Origin: Adiantum capillus-veneris
Taxonomy: Eukaryota > Streptophyta > Polypodiopsida > Polypodiales > Pteridaceae
Reading direction: 5' to 3'
DNA: 64,000 bases
Assembly (NCBI GenBank): GCA_014529385.2
Contig: CM043959.1
Span: 558,001 to 622,000 of the forward strand
The number at the start of each line of letters is the position of its first letter. The stretch's first letter is position 1. Below are positions 1 to 9,579 of the stretch, piece by piece. The position numbers and the translations under genes are program-made. The notes under the pieces were generated by a model. It did no database searches, was not told the origin of the DNA, and saw only the letters and a program-made list of their open reading frames with translations.

Positions 1-668
1 GTTAGCCCAACTTGAGTGACCAAGGTAAGTGTGAACATGTTGTAAATGCCTATAAAGGCTTAAGGAAAAAACCTAATGAACTCTCTTTCACTTTGTACAG
101 TTTGCGCACGCTCACTGCTCTCTCATTCTCCATGCCATGTCCATTTGTGATGTAGTAAGCTTTTGTCACAAGCTCTACACTCTACACGTGTTCAATGTTG
201 GTCTCTTTGTCAGTAGTCTATGTTTCTGGTTGCCCGCCTTCCTGTCTTTGCATTGTGTCCGCTGTAGTCTTCTTAGTGCCTACTGTCGTTTGTGCTCTGG
301 TCTTCAATCCTTTCAACAGATCCATTGTTTTCTACTTTTTTCTAGCTGACCCGGTCCCTATCTGGGTTCATGGCCATTTTGCTCTAGTTTGCAATGTCTC
401 TTTGCCTTTGTTCTTAGATTGCTTTGTTGCAGTGTCCTTTGTCTGCCAGCTCTAGTAAGCTATTTTCTTCTGCAATTGTCATGGTGTCTAATGTCGCTTG
501 TATTTTCAGTGAAGCTTTTTGTTTGCCCATACACAACTCAAACGAGAAAGTTTGTGTAGAAGAAGACTTACTTGTGGTAGTAAAAGACTCATACAGAGAA
601 CATAGAGGAGTTTCGTGTATCTTTGCTGCAACTGTTAAGGGAGTGGTTGTGTGTAGTGAAGAGGCTTT
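1..668. other. Stretch without a recognised gene; possible LTR remnant at the left edge
   Basis: The first bases (GTTAGCCCAACTTGAGTG) resemble the start of the small LTR at 10982 (GTAAGCCCAACTAGTGG). A TATAAAGG-like box follows near 51-58. The rest is T-rich on the plus strand with short open frames of low complexity and no recognisable domain. I call nothing here with confidence. Confidence 0.3.
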
Positions 669-1373
669 CTACTGCAAGCTTGAGGAGATCTCTGCAAGTG
701 TTGATGCAACTGGCACAAGAGGATGTGAGTAAAGTGAGGATGGGTGCACCCTTATCATAGTTATACACACACGTGCCATGAATGCACCATTCCTTGGCCG
801 TATCAAAATTATGCGCACCGTTTGTGACATGTTACAAATGGTGCGCATATAGTGGTCCATTAATATCACTATTGTTGACAAGATCCTTTTTGTGATTGTG
901 GCATTTATTTTTTGTTGATAATCGTTAGGTGATGTGACTGAATTATCCCACTGGTTCTGAATTGGCTTATTGATCTTGGGACTGGTCTGAGGTTGAGTCT
1001 GCACTGGATCTAGAATTGTCTCCATTGGTATGATATGAAACAAATTCAAGGGTTCATCATCCGATTCAAGTGGTACTTTTGGTACTAGGTCTACTTGGAT
1101 TTCCTCTATTCTGGTATAGTATAGCTTAATCTTAGCCCCATTGTATACTCCTGGAAACAACAACCTTGACAAATCTCTGAGTCTAACAATACCATTGGAG
1201 AAAACCCAATCCACCTCATAGGGTTCTAACCAAGCTATTTTCAGATTCGGTTTCTTGGGACCCAATTTGAACTGATAAAGCATTACCAAACAACCTTTTT
1301 CAAATTCTCTGACCTTAATCTTACTGTCATGCCAATGCTTCCTCCTCTGTTGGAGTACTTCTTGTTCTAGCAT
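669..1373 (-). pseudogene. Ty3/gypsy pol 3' end, GPY/F-like module (element A)
   Basis: This frame follows the integrase core at 1390-1947 and encodes the C-terminal region of a gypsy integrase. Visible features are a basic coiled stretch (QRRKHWHDSKIK), a 'W-L-x-P-Y-E-V' GPY/F-type motif and a closing motif NGAKIKLYY that matches the usual NGxRLKxY of plant gypsy elements. The module helps multimerisation and DNA binding of integrase. After about residue 95 the frame runs into proline/threonine-rich and unrecognisable sequence, so the true end is probably near 1070. A short break separates it from the core frame. No LTR of this element is seen nearby; it is a fragment. Confidence 0.7.
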
Positions 1374-1389
1374 GTCCCTTTGTCTGATT

Positions 1390-1947
1390 TCATCGAATCA
1401 TGCAATCTCGTTGAGTCTCTGCTTCAAATTTTGATACCATTCCATATTCAACTGCCATTTTCAGACTGGGAATATCAAATTCCATTGACACTACTACCTC
1501 TATGCTATACACGATCCTGAAAGGTGTCATGCCAATAGTGACCTTGTAGGCAGTTTTATAGGCCCCTAATGCTGTTTGAAGCTTAGTGTCCCACTTGTGC
1601 GGTTTCTTTTGAACTATCTTGGTGATGATAGTCTTGATGATCTTATTGCTGCTCTTTGCTTGGCCATTGCACTTGGGATAATAGGGTGTGGATTTTTGGC
1701 GCTTTACTGAAAGAATCTCAATCAGTATCTGAATAGTTTCATTAATAAAATGTATTCTCTCATATGAAACTATTTCTATTGGACATCCATATCTGCATAT
1801 GATGTTTTCATATAAAAATGTAGCTATTGATTTAGCAGTGGTGTCTGGCAAGGCCTTTGCTTCAACCCACTTGCTGACATAACAGGTGGCCATAACAATA
1901 TACTTATTCTTTCTTGGAGTTACTTTCTTGAATGGCCCCATAAACAC
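1390..1947 (-). pseudogene. Ty3/gypsy integrase catalytic core, active site lost (element A)
   Basis: The frame aligns by eye with the RNase H-fold core of plant gypsy integrases: FMGPFKK, YVSKWVEAKALP, the SxxxxHF block, the YPKxNGQA block, and GMTPFRIVYS near the end. In active enzymes these blocks carry the D-D-E triad that joins cDNA to host DNA. Here the residue before FMGP is V (GTG) instead of D, the second block reads SYERIHF where SDRGTHF is usual, and the third reads NGQAKSSNK where E is usual. All three acidic positions are therefore changed. The sequence stops at the repeat starting near 1966, so the N-terminal zinc finger is missing. It is a dead fragment. Confidence 0.8.
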
Positions 1948-1965
1948 TACAAGAGGCTATTCATA

Positions 1966-2174
1966 TCAGCGACGCTCAAAAAAAAAAAATCCCGGCGTCG
2001 CTATGCGCGTCGCAAATTTACAAGTAAATTTGCGACGCTCATAGCGACGCCGGCTGGGCTAAAAAAAAAAACAGAGAGCGCCCAAAAACTCAGATCTCAG
2101 ATCTGAGTTTTTCGGCGCCCTCAAGCAAGGAGCAGGTAACGCTCTCCCTCTCTCTCTCTCTCTCTTTCTTCTCT

Positions 2175-2240
<66 letters not shown>

Positions 2241-2311
2241 AGAGGAAGGAGAGCCAGGTATGCTCCTTCCCTCTCCTCACTCTCATGTTCCCTTCCCCTC
2301 TTTCTCTCTCC

Positions 2312-2340
<29 letters not shown>
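1966..2340. repeat. Multi-hairpin GCGACG repeat, copy 1
   Basis: Three inverted repeats lie in a row. Hairpin 1 has 31-bp arms at 1991-2021 and 2024-2054 (core GGCGTCGCTATG / CATAGCGACGCC, two mismatches, 2-nt loop). Hairpin 2 is a palindrome of AAAAACTCAGATCT at 2084-2097 and its complement at 2099-2112 with a 1-nt centre, set in partly complementary GAGAGCGCC / GGCGCCCTC flanks. Hairpin 3 has arms GAGGAGAGGAAGGAG (2237-2251) and CTCCTTCCCTCTCCTC (2263-2278). CT and CA microsatellites sit between hairpins 2 and 3. The same order recurs at 55358-55690. No coding sequence is seen. It abuts the integrase remnant, so it may have inserted there. Confidence 0.75.
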
Positions 2341-2343
<3 letters not shown>

Positions 2344-2350
2344 TACTGTT

Positions 2351-2406
<56 letters not shown>
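2141..2406. repeat. CT, CA and GA microsatellites
   Basis: A (TC)n run (about 2141-2165), a (CA)n run (about 2176-2256), a second CT/CA block (about 2302-2342) and a (GA)n run (about 2354-2404) follow one another. Open frames on both strands here are low-complexity artefacts. Confidence 0.9.
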
Positions 2407-2407
<1 letters not shown>

Positions 2408-2409
2408 AA

Positions 2410-2690
2410 ACATAAACAAAAACGCACACACACATACATAAACAAAGAATGCACACACACATTGAGAGAGGAAAAGAGAGAGAGCATGCATAAACAAAAA
2501 ACGCACACATTGAGAGAGGAAAAGAGAGAGAGAACATGCATAAACAAAAAACGCACACATTGAGAGAGGAAAAGAGAGAGAGAACATGCATAAACAAAAA
2601 ACGCACACATTGAGAGAGGAAAAGAGAGAGAAAACATGCATAAACAAAAAAACGCACACACATTGAGAGAGAAAAAGAGAGAAACTAATT
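2410..2690. repeat. 50-bp minisatellite
   Basis: A 50-bp unit starting CATGCATAAACAAAAAACGC begins at 2485, 2535, 2585 and 2635. The two complete units in the middle are near identical, and degenerate copies lie at 2410-2484. Each unit ends in a short GA-rich stretch, so the array may have grown from the neighbouring (GA)n. Confidence 0.9.
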
Positions 2691-2724
2691 TAACGTCATA
2701 GGAAACTAATTAAAATTAAAAGAC

Positions 2725-3165
2725 CTAAAGATATAGCCGACGAGGAGTTGAACTCAAGACCTATCAATTTCCATGCTATGGTGGATCTCGAAAGAGATGT
2801 ATTTGTCAAACTAGGTAAGGGCAAGAATGTATGTTTTTTATATCTATTCTATATTTTTCATGCTATATAAACTTTGTTTCAACTTGTAGGCTCAAGCAAC
2901 ATGAAGTACTCTACTGCAGCACATCTTTAAGCCAAAGGAGCTTGTGGAGCTATTGAATGAACCATTCAATGTTGACATTGTCAAAATTTTGTGCCATAAG
3001 TATTTCAATGGATTGAAACACAATGGATTGAAAACCATTGTGTTTCCTCAAGAGACGATAGAGGTATGTGATAATACATGATAGAGGTATGTGTGATAAT
3101 ATAGGAATAAGTTTCAAGGATTACAAAGCCTTATGAAGAATTGTCATGCTAGGACACATGGCAAA
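2725..3165 (+). pseudogene. Exon-like remnants upstream of the transposase-like fragment
   Basis: Three short open blocks look like exons. Block 1 (about 2732-2814) ends at a good donor (CTAG|GTAAGG). Block 2 (about 2921-3063) encodes an ordinary-looking stretch including FKPKELVELLNEPFNVDIVK and ends at GAG|GTATGT. Block 3 (about 3113-3174) encodes NKFQGLQSLMKNCHARTHGK and then meets a stop. The intron between 1 and 2 is T-rich and ends TTGTAG. Reading phases do not match across either junction and a TGA lies just inside block 2, so the set is decayed or I have misplaced the junctions. I do not recognise the protein. It lies on the same strand as the fragment at 3805 and may be its 5' part. 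Confidence 0.4.
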
Positions 3166-3804
3166 GAGACTCTTTAGATTGCTTCCAACGCCTTACAATG
3201 TGAGCCTTGCAAAAGAATGTTCCAATATTGATGTTGCAAGCTTATTAGGCGGATTTTGTTAAGTATGGAGCCTGATTTACCTCTTCTAACTTTTAGTCTA
3301 AAAAACACACATTTGTAAGGCCTCCATACTGAGGAAAAGCCATCCTCCGTAAGAAAAATCACTTGCCAAAACATAAAAAAATTACTGCATGAATATTCCT
3401 TTTGACTGGAATATTATGGCCAAAACGTGATTGGAAAATGGTCGATCCGTTGGCCGGTTGGTTGGTGGCCGATAGTAAATGGTGGCCGGTGGACGAAAGT
3501 CTTTGGCCGGTGGAAAAATTCAATAGCCGTGGCCGATTTCTAGGGGGACTTGTCTGCTCAAGGATGGCCACACATGGGTGCATGGGAGAATTCAACCTGG
3601 ACTTGTCTACACAAGGGTGGCTACACACGGCTGCCTCTCATGGGAGAGGGCATCACCATTAAGTGGCTGCTTTCCCATGGACGTGGCCCACATTGGGTGA
3701 ACCACGTATATCGTGCTCTCTCTCTCTCTCTTGTGTGTGAAAATTATCACTCTCCATTAAGTAAACTACTCTAATATCTATTTAGCTGTGCCCTATTTTC
3801 TAAC
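3166..3804. other. Intergenic stretch, no gene recognised
   Basis: There are no domains. The part around 3430-3560 is rich in GGCCGGTGG-like words, which gives spurious open frames on both strands. A short (CT)n lies near 3715-3731. Confidence 0.5.
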
Positions 3805-4277
3805 AGATTTCAATATGTGGGATGATGCCATACCCTTGAAAGACAATAAATCCTTCTTCTATAATGAGTTCAATGATGTGTATGTTGCCTTATTGAAGCT
3901 CTAGGAGTCAATGATCAAATTTTACGGGTTGAGACAAGAAGAGTATGATGGTAAATCTATCTTCATTATGAAGCTTGATGAGTGCGAGGCTGTGAAAGGC
4001 CAACGTCTCAAAATGATAAGCATTACTTTGATGAACATGACCTTGGTGGGCGTTGATGTTGAGCTAAATGCAATGAGAAGGAAAACACACGTTTTAGGGT
4101 TCAATCACAGAAGAATATTTGGTGGCTTGCAGATTTTCGTCTACCGCATGAGTCCCTCAAGTGGTGTTTCACATGTTTTGGGGTTCAATCGCAGAAGAAT
4201 ATTTGGTGGCTTGCAGATTTTCATCTCCCACATGAGTCCCTCAAGTGGTATTTCAATCACCCACGAATTGTTGGTGT
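3805..4277 (+). pseudogene. Uncharacterised transposase-like protein, fragment (family copy 1)
   Basis: An open stretch from FNMWDDAIPL runs through one in-frame TAG (3902-3904) to about 4084. It includes FFYNEFNDVYVALLKL, then KFYGLRQEEYDGKS and KMISITLMNMTL. These line up by eye with the plus-strand gene at 38388 (TYDEYNNIFMDLTLLQ, then VTITLMNRALSK), with the same spacing apart from about seven residues. I therefore place both in one family. The family function is not proven; see the entry at 37810. After 4084 the frame enters an 84-bp tandem duplication, and the sequence is cut by the LTR starting near 4278. Confidence 0.5.
4085..4252. repeat. 84-bp in-frame tandem duplication
   Basis: Two adjacent 84-bp units (from about 4085 and 4169) share GGGTTCAATC...AGAAGAATATTTGGTGG and differ at only a few bases. 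The unit is 28 codons, so the frame is kept (HVLGFNxRRIFGGLQIF repeated). Confidence 0.85.
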
Positions 4278-4540
4278 TGAAGAGGGGGAATGTGAATACA
4301 CCCAGAAACACACATAATTGCCTCTCTATAGCGCATGGCATTCACAACACCCCATTTCTCTCAAAACATCTTTGAAACAATACACTTCCCACTAGATACT
4401 CACTTGGTTGCACACAAAAAAATGCATACACTCCTTTGAAAATCAAGGCCTATACACCATCCACAATGCTTCTATCACACAAGAAACTACCACACATAAT
4501 ACCTGTGTGTGTGTGTGTGTGTACAAGGCAACAACCCTAG
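4278..4540 (-). mobile_element. Tat-like LTR fragment, first half
   Basis: On the plus strand it begins TGAAGAGGGGGAATGTG and continues with ATACACCCAGAAACACA and TTGCCTCTCTATAGC. It matches the 3' termini of the LTRs at 6428, 32084 and (reversed) 58282. A (GT)n run sits where related LTRs have (CT)n. The LTR resumes at about 5869 after the inserted LINE-like element. Confidence 0.6.
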
Positions 4541-5868
4541 CCACTCAAGGGCCCTCTGCTTTGCTGACCTCCCCCTGGGCGAGGGGCTGCCCTGCGGGGG
4601 GGTCTCCGGCTCTACTAAGCGCGCCCCTTCCCAGCCCGAGCTCCAGTAGCAGTGCCCACCGTCCGGGTCTACCCCTGTCGCGCCACCGTCCTGGCTCTAC
4701 TCTGCTCCAATGACACCCTCACAGGCCGGACCTACTCCGCCCATCACGGGTCGCGATCTCTACATCCCCCCCCATACCCGCCCCCGTCTCCCCGCTGCTC
4801 TCTGCATTTCACAGTGCATTTCACACTTCCTTGACCTAAGCTTATTTCAATGGAATATTAAACTCCTAAGCAACCTTTCCCACCTGGAGCCCAACCACCG
4901 GCAATCCACCTTCGGATCTTCTAAACAACAGCGATGGCCACTCGAGCATCCTCCCGCAGCAAGCTCACTTTCGCAGGGGTTGTAGCAACACCCCCGAAGC
5001 AAGACAACATCGTCTGTCTCCAAAATGAAGTCAGAAAGCTTCTCAAGGAGAATGACGAGCTCAAGCAAAGACTTACTACCATCGAGACACGGCTTGCCGC
5101 AATTGAAAACCGCAAGAAAGAAGTGATGGAAGATATGGAAGTCAAGTTCAACAAAACAAAGGCGGAAGTGGAGACCATACTCACAAAGGAGGTCAAAAAT
5201 CAAGTACACGAGGTAATCTTTCGCAAGGTTGAAGACCGTGTGGCATCCACGCTACGCGAGCGATAACGACAAGAGGACATCTCCCTCAATGTTTATATCG
5301 GCGGGCTCCCAAGCGACTGGAAAGGGGAGGGAGATCACAAGTTTCATGAGTGCTTTGCCCGTATCCAAGCAATAACCCCCTTGGTACAATGGGATCCAAC
5401 AACAATCACCTTTCTTACACATGAGCATCACACCAATCACGCAATCCTCACTTTGAAGAGCAAGGCGGATCGAATCGAACTCCTTGAGCAATCAAGGCTT
5501 CTCAAGGATACTAAAATTTGGTTTGCAGAAGATCTCACACCTGCCCAACTCAAACAAAAAAAGGCAGAACTCTAGAAGATGCGAGAAGCACGCACAACAG
5601 GGAAATGGGCAGTCTATCGAGGAGGTAAAGCCATCATCCAGGAGTTTCGAACTCCCAAGCCGGCTCCCTCCTCACCTTCCCCTTCTTAGTTTTGTTTATT
5701 TTAACTTTCCTTTTGACACCTCTTTGGACCCTCAGTATCCCACGATCCCCCTGTTTAGAATAACTCCTTTGTAATGTTTTGATTTCGGTCCCATGGGTCA
5801 TATCTGACCTCCGCGGACGATAATTCAATCTATCAATCTATCTATCTATCTATCTTTCTATCCCTCTG
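4541..5868 (+). mobile_element. LINE-like element with ORF1 only and a (TCTA)n tail
   Basis: A GC-rich leader (4541-4830) is followed by an ORF1-type coding region (4934-5692), a short 3' UTR and a 3' tail of ATCTATCTATCTATC repeats (about 5828-5868). No reverse transcriptase ORF2 is present between ORF1 and the tail. The layout resembles non-autonomous ORF1-only LINE derivatives (HAL1-type in mammals), which move with proteins supplied by a full-length relative. It interrupts an LTR fragment whose halves lie at 4278-4540 and 5869-6180. I could not fix a clean target-site duplication. Boundaries are good to a few tens of bases. Confidence 0.6.
4934..5692 (+). pseudogene. LINE ORF1-like protein, two in-frame stops
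   Basis: The ATG at 4934 opens a frame of 110 codons to TAA (5264-5266). The same frame then continues to TAG (5573-5575) and on to the final TAG near 5690. Residues about 30-75 form a heptad-rich coiled coil (LQNEVRKLLKENDELKQRL). After the first stop comes an RRM-like region (SLNVYIGGLPSDWKG ... ITFLTHEHHTNHAILTLKS). The end, EDLTPAQLKQKKAEL then KWAVYRGGKAIIQEFR, matches the C-terminal domain of L1-type ORF1 proteins. The order coiled coil, RRM, CTD is that of an RNA-binding chaperone that packages LINE RNA. Both stops could be single-base changes, so decay is recent or the consensus is imperfect. Confidence 0.65.
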
Positions 5869-6190
5869 TTTGTACACCACCAATAGTTTGGGGATACACC
5901 CACACACCGGCACCAACACACAAGTGCAACAGAAAAAGAAAAGGGGACAAGGGGGAAAAGACAACACTAGGAAATAGCTATGGAGCTTGATTTCTCACAA
6001 AAAAACACCATACAATCACTTCTCCACCGCTTGTTCGTCTCTTGCTTCAATTCCCTAGGAAAAAGCCCCAAAAATGGGACATCTTTGGCTATTTTTTAAA
6101 GTTGTTTGTCCATTTTTTGTAACATGGTGAGCACCAACCAACTCCTTTTAGTATCTTATGAACTTGCCGCAGGTGGCTCTTTGCTTAGGG
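5869..6190 (-). mobile_element. Tat-like LTR fragment, second half
   Basis: GGGGATACACCC, CACACAAGTGCAACAG, the A/G-rich stretch and AAAAAGCCCCAAAAATGGGAC match the middle of the LTR at 6428-8228 (ACACAAGCACTGCAC, AAAAAAGCCCCCCAC). It continues the piece at 4278-4540 across the inserted LINE-like element. Confidence 0.5.
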
Positions 6191-6427
6191 GTTCAACCTC
6201 CTTCTCTCTCTCTTTCTCTTTGTCCGTGGGAAGGCTCCCCATCCCCTAGCACTAGGATGAACACCAGTGTGGGAGGGTTCTTCTCCATGATTCAACAAAA
6301 GGGGTGGCCTTAGGGCCCCCCAATGTGAACCAGCCCCAATTGGGAACCACATAGAAAAGCCAGAACCTTTGCCAGTGGCCACTACCGCTATCGTGGCCAC
6401 CAAAAACTAAGCTTGGTGCGAAGACAC
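6191..6427. other. Spacer without gene
   Basis: A CT-rich stretch and a G/C-rich stretch lie between two LTR pieces. Open frames here have no recognisable domain. Confidence 0.4.
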
Positions 6428-6647
6428 TGGAAAAGGGAAAGGGGATACATACCCAAAACACAATGAAATGCCTCTCTACAACTCAAGGTGGAAACAACAC
6501 CCCAATCCACTGGATTCACCTTCCAAATCCACAAAGTTTCACCTGTATACACTTGTTTTTCGCGCACCAATACACACACATGCGCTTTATGGGAAGCTCA
6601 AGCACCTGTCACACACCCATGCATCGATTTCACACCGCTGATCACAC

Positions 6648-6698
<51 letters not shown>

Positions 6699-8228
6699 CG
6701 CGCCTTGCTTATACGGACATTGGTTTGGGTTTGCACTCAGCCGCACCACAACCAACAACACAAGCACTGCACACGAGTAAAAAAGGGGAGAGGGAACGGG
6801 GAATCAACACCAAAAGAGGGGGGAAGGCGAACTTATTCTTACAAAGCACTTATGAAGGTTCCATAACTTACTCAGAGAAAAAGCTCTCTCACCTGCTCTC
6901 TCTATGCTCACTTGGCAAAAAAGCCCCCCACAATGCTTTAGAAATCCCTCTTATAGGGAGGTTACACTTGAAAAAAATAAGAAAAGGTGGTTCTTTTTTA
7001 CCGGTACAGCTCTAGGAGCTCACTTTTTTGAAATTGGGTTGATTTTTTTTCACTTGGGGGGTATCATTTTAGTACCCTTTGTCAAATTTTGACACCTCAC
7101 CAGCTCCCTCTTCATCAACACGTGAATACTCACGTACTTGACCCCATTTGGGTTGTCATGGCATCGTGACAACCCTTTTAGGACCCCTTCTTCTCACTAA
7201 AAGCTTTGGGTCAAATATGAGCCTACGGGAACCCCACGAACCGGACATGCCATGTCATCATCTTCATCGTGCCATCGGTGCCACCAGAGAGCCGCCACTG
7301 CACCACAAAGCGCCACCGAACGTCGTGCGTAGTGGCAACGCCGTCGCCCCAGCTCACGGCCATGGCTCAAAAGCTCCAGGAGCTCTCTCTCCACTACACT
7401 GGCGTAATGTGGTGCACTCTGCAGGTCTTATACCATGCCCATTCCAAGTTTAGGTACCCCATGTGGGTTTATTTAATTGCCACATCATGGGCCTATAAGC
7501 ATTGGGCCTCCAAGGCTCCTAGAGTACCCCAAAAAACTCACAAAATCCTCATTTCCCCCCAAATTTTCTTGTAACTTCCACCTAGCTTCAATAGGCCATA
7601 ACTTTCCGTATCAGTATCCAATTGATGAGCAGCCACCTCCTACTAGCTCCTCATGCCGTGCACTACACCCACAAACCTTGTCGAGCTCCAAAACTCATAT
7701 GAAGGCACACTTTCCAAAGAAGGAAAATTGGCTCAGAACCGGCCCTCGTCAAACCTTCAAGTGCCCATAACTTGCTCATTTGGGATTCGATTCTCAATCT
7801 GAAAGACCTAATGTGGCCTGCAACTTTAATACTTCACATTTACCTGCTTAAACCAACCTTGGCCATCTGTCTCTATCTGCCTTGCCCTTTGGGGATCTGC
7901 AAAGACTTCTTACTTTGAACTTTGATAGCTTTCACATCGGGGCCCCGTTTGTGACGATCCGTTTAGACGGGCTTCTTGAGCAGTTTGAACAATACATTCT
8001 CGGGCATTAGAGCAACCATCCAGAAACTTGTACCTAGTTTTCCAATTGGACTTTCTTGAACCCCTTTTTGGCCCAAAATACCACACCATGCATACATTTC
8101 CTCTAGCCTTTGCCTACCCAAGCCTTGCATACTAGCTTTACCACTTGGACCCACACATGTAGGCACCCATTGCACTACTTGGCACCACTTTTAGCTCCGA
8201 CCAACTTTGCATGTACCATAATTGTCCA
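6428..8228 (-). mobile_element. 3' LTR of Tat-like element B
   Basis: This is a 1.8-kb LTR read on the minus strand. It starts TGGACAATTATGG (plus edge 8228), just after the polypurine tract at 8229-8240, and ends near 6428 in the conserved CCCTTTCCC block. The segments 6450-7088 and 7089-7255 match 14047-14728 and 20534-20700, which are the two parts of the other LTR of the element. A (CT)n run of about 19 units lies at 6655-6693. No coding sequence is expected in it. Confidence 0.75.
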
Positions 8229-8240
8229 CCCCCCTGTTGA
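8229..8240 (-). promoter_or_regulatory. Polypurine tract of element B
   Basis: On the minus strand the sequence is CAACAGGGGGG directly followed by the LTR start TGGACAATTATGG. Equivalent sites with the same context occur at 30414 and 34202. It primes plus-strand DNA synthesis in LTR elements. Confidence 0.6.
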
Positions 8241-8302
8241 ACGTTCATGTTCAACCAAACATAGCTTTATTGAACTTGAAACTTACAACACTTTGCGAAC
8301 AC

Positions 8303-8690
8303 CTAAGCACACCAAGAAGAGCACAACCATATGTATAGTATGTACAATATTTTACAAAACTGTGTGTCAGTACTCCCCAGTCTCTTTAGGTGGGTTGCCC
8401 AGTCCCCCGTGGCTACAATTTGGTTCACATCAGGCACTAAACCCCTGTCAAAGTATAACTTAAGACGCACCCCATTTACCTTATTTCTAAGCAGCTTGCC
8501 ATTCGCTCTCATCAGTTGATAGGTCCCATTTGGAAAAGCTTTTTGTACCCTGTACGATCCTGTCCACTTTTCCTTGGAACTTCTTTTGGAAGGTAAAATC
8601 CAAGTAGATATCGTATTTCATCACCAGATCACCTTCTTCTATCTTTTTATAAGGCACTTGGATCAAACTCAGCAATTGGCTTCTCTCGCT
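8303..8690 (-). pseudogene. Element B pol 3' end, GPY/F module
   Basis: Two overlapping frames together show the gypsy integrase tail: EGDLVMKYDIYLDFTFQKKF, a broken 'GSYRVQKAFPNGTYQL' region, then NGKLLRNKVNGVRLKLYFDR. The motif NGVRLKLY is the usual end of this module. One frameshift near 8500 splits it. Coding ends near 8330. Confidence 0.65.
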
Positions 8691-8814
8691 GCTTTACATA
8701 TTAATCTGTTGTCACCTCCATGTCCATCTGCAAGGCTTGGAGACTGACCATTCGATCATGTAGCATCCCTTGGTGTGTGGCATTGACTCGCAACATCTCT
8801 TTTAAAGCACCCAT

Positions 8815-9570
8815 TTACATATGCACTGGCAACAACACTTCCTTACCATAGACCAACTCGAATGGAGTAAAATTGATCGCCACTTTGTAGGACGTCCCGT
8901 ACGTCCACAAGCACTTTTTAAGATTTACTTCCCACTCTGTGTCCTGCTTGTAAACATACTTTGTCAGCATCTTTATGATTATCCATTCACACTCTCTACC
9001 AAACCATTGCATTGAGGATGATAAGGTGAAGAAAATCGGTGGTGGATACCCAGTTTCTCCACCAAATCCTTCATAAGTTTTCTTCTGAATCATGTCTCCT
9101 ATGCGGCACGAGTACACGATACAAAATGATAGCAAATGCTATAAAAACCATGAATGTTTACCTTCTTCACATATTTGGCTTCAACGCACCTGATAAGGTA
9201 GTAGATCGCCATCACAATGTATTTCTTCCCACTTGTTGACTTTCGGAGTGGATCAATGGAATCCTAACCCCATTTCTCAAAAGCATTTTCAGCAATGTTA
9301 GCCCCCTATGACTCAGCTATCATCCGCCTCTCACCCATAGTCTGACATTCGTGGCAGGTTTTGCATCAATAGTGTACATCACATACCACCAAAGGCCACC
9401 AAAACCCTGCCCTTAGAACTCGAAACAAAACCTCGTCTTTACCCTGATGTCTACTTTCCTCATGATACTGTTACAACACCATGCCAATTTCTTCTTTGTA
9501 AAGCATCCTTTGCATCACTTTATCTTGTCCATAGGTCATAAGATCCTCTCCTATCAATGTAAATTTGCGA
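8815..9570 (-). pseudogene. Element B integrase, zinc finger and core, degraded
   Basis: Read on the minus strand from 9570, the N-terminal HHCC zinc finger is visible (YHEES-RHQGKDEV, LRAGFWWP, then CKTCHECQTMGER near 9340-9370) with a stop between the histidine and cysteine pairs. The core follows (GKKYIVMAI, VEAKYVKK). A deletion or frameshifts remove the block with the second catalytic D. SSPYHPQCNGLVES then keeps the E. The rest (KMLTKYVYKQ, FTPFELVYGKEVLLPVH) is well preserved. It joins the GPY/F region at 8690. It cannot encode an active enzyme. Confidence 0.65.
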
Positions 9571-9579
9571 GACTTCTGC

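Noticed and set aside
1-135. Possible LTR of the same family as 10982-11184
   Set aside because: Only the first dozen bases agree well and the window starts inside it; not enough to call.
424-732. 102-codon plus-strand frame
   Set aside because: No domain, no context, and it overlaps the tail of a minus-strand element.
2059-2663. Open frames of up to 200 codons on the minus strand
   Set aside because: They are made of CT/CA microsatellites and the 50-bp minisatellite; strings of L/S and V/C have no protein-like composition.
4408-4985. GC-rich plus-strand frames
   Set aside because: They lie in the leader of the LINE-like element; composition follows base content and the real frame starts at 4934.
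7148-7770. Overlapping plus-strand frames of about 100 codons
   Set aside because: They lie within an LTR read on the other strand and have no recognisable domain.
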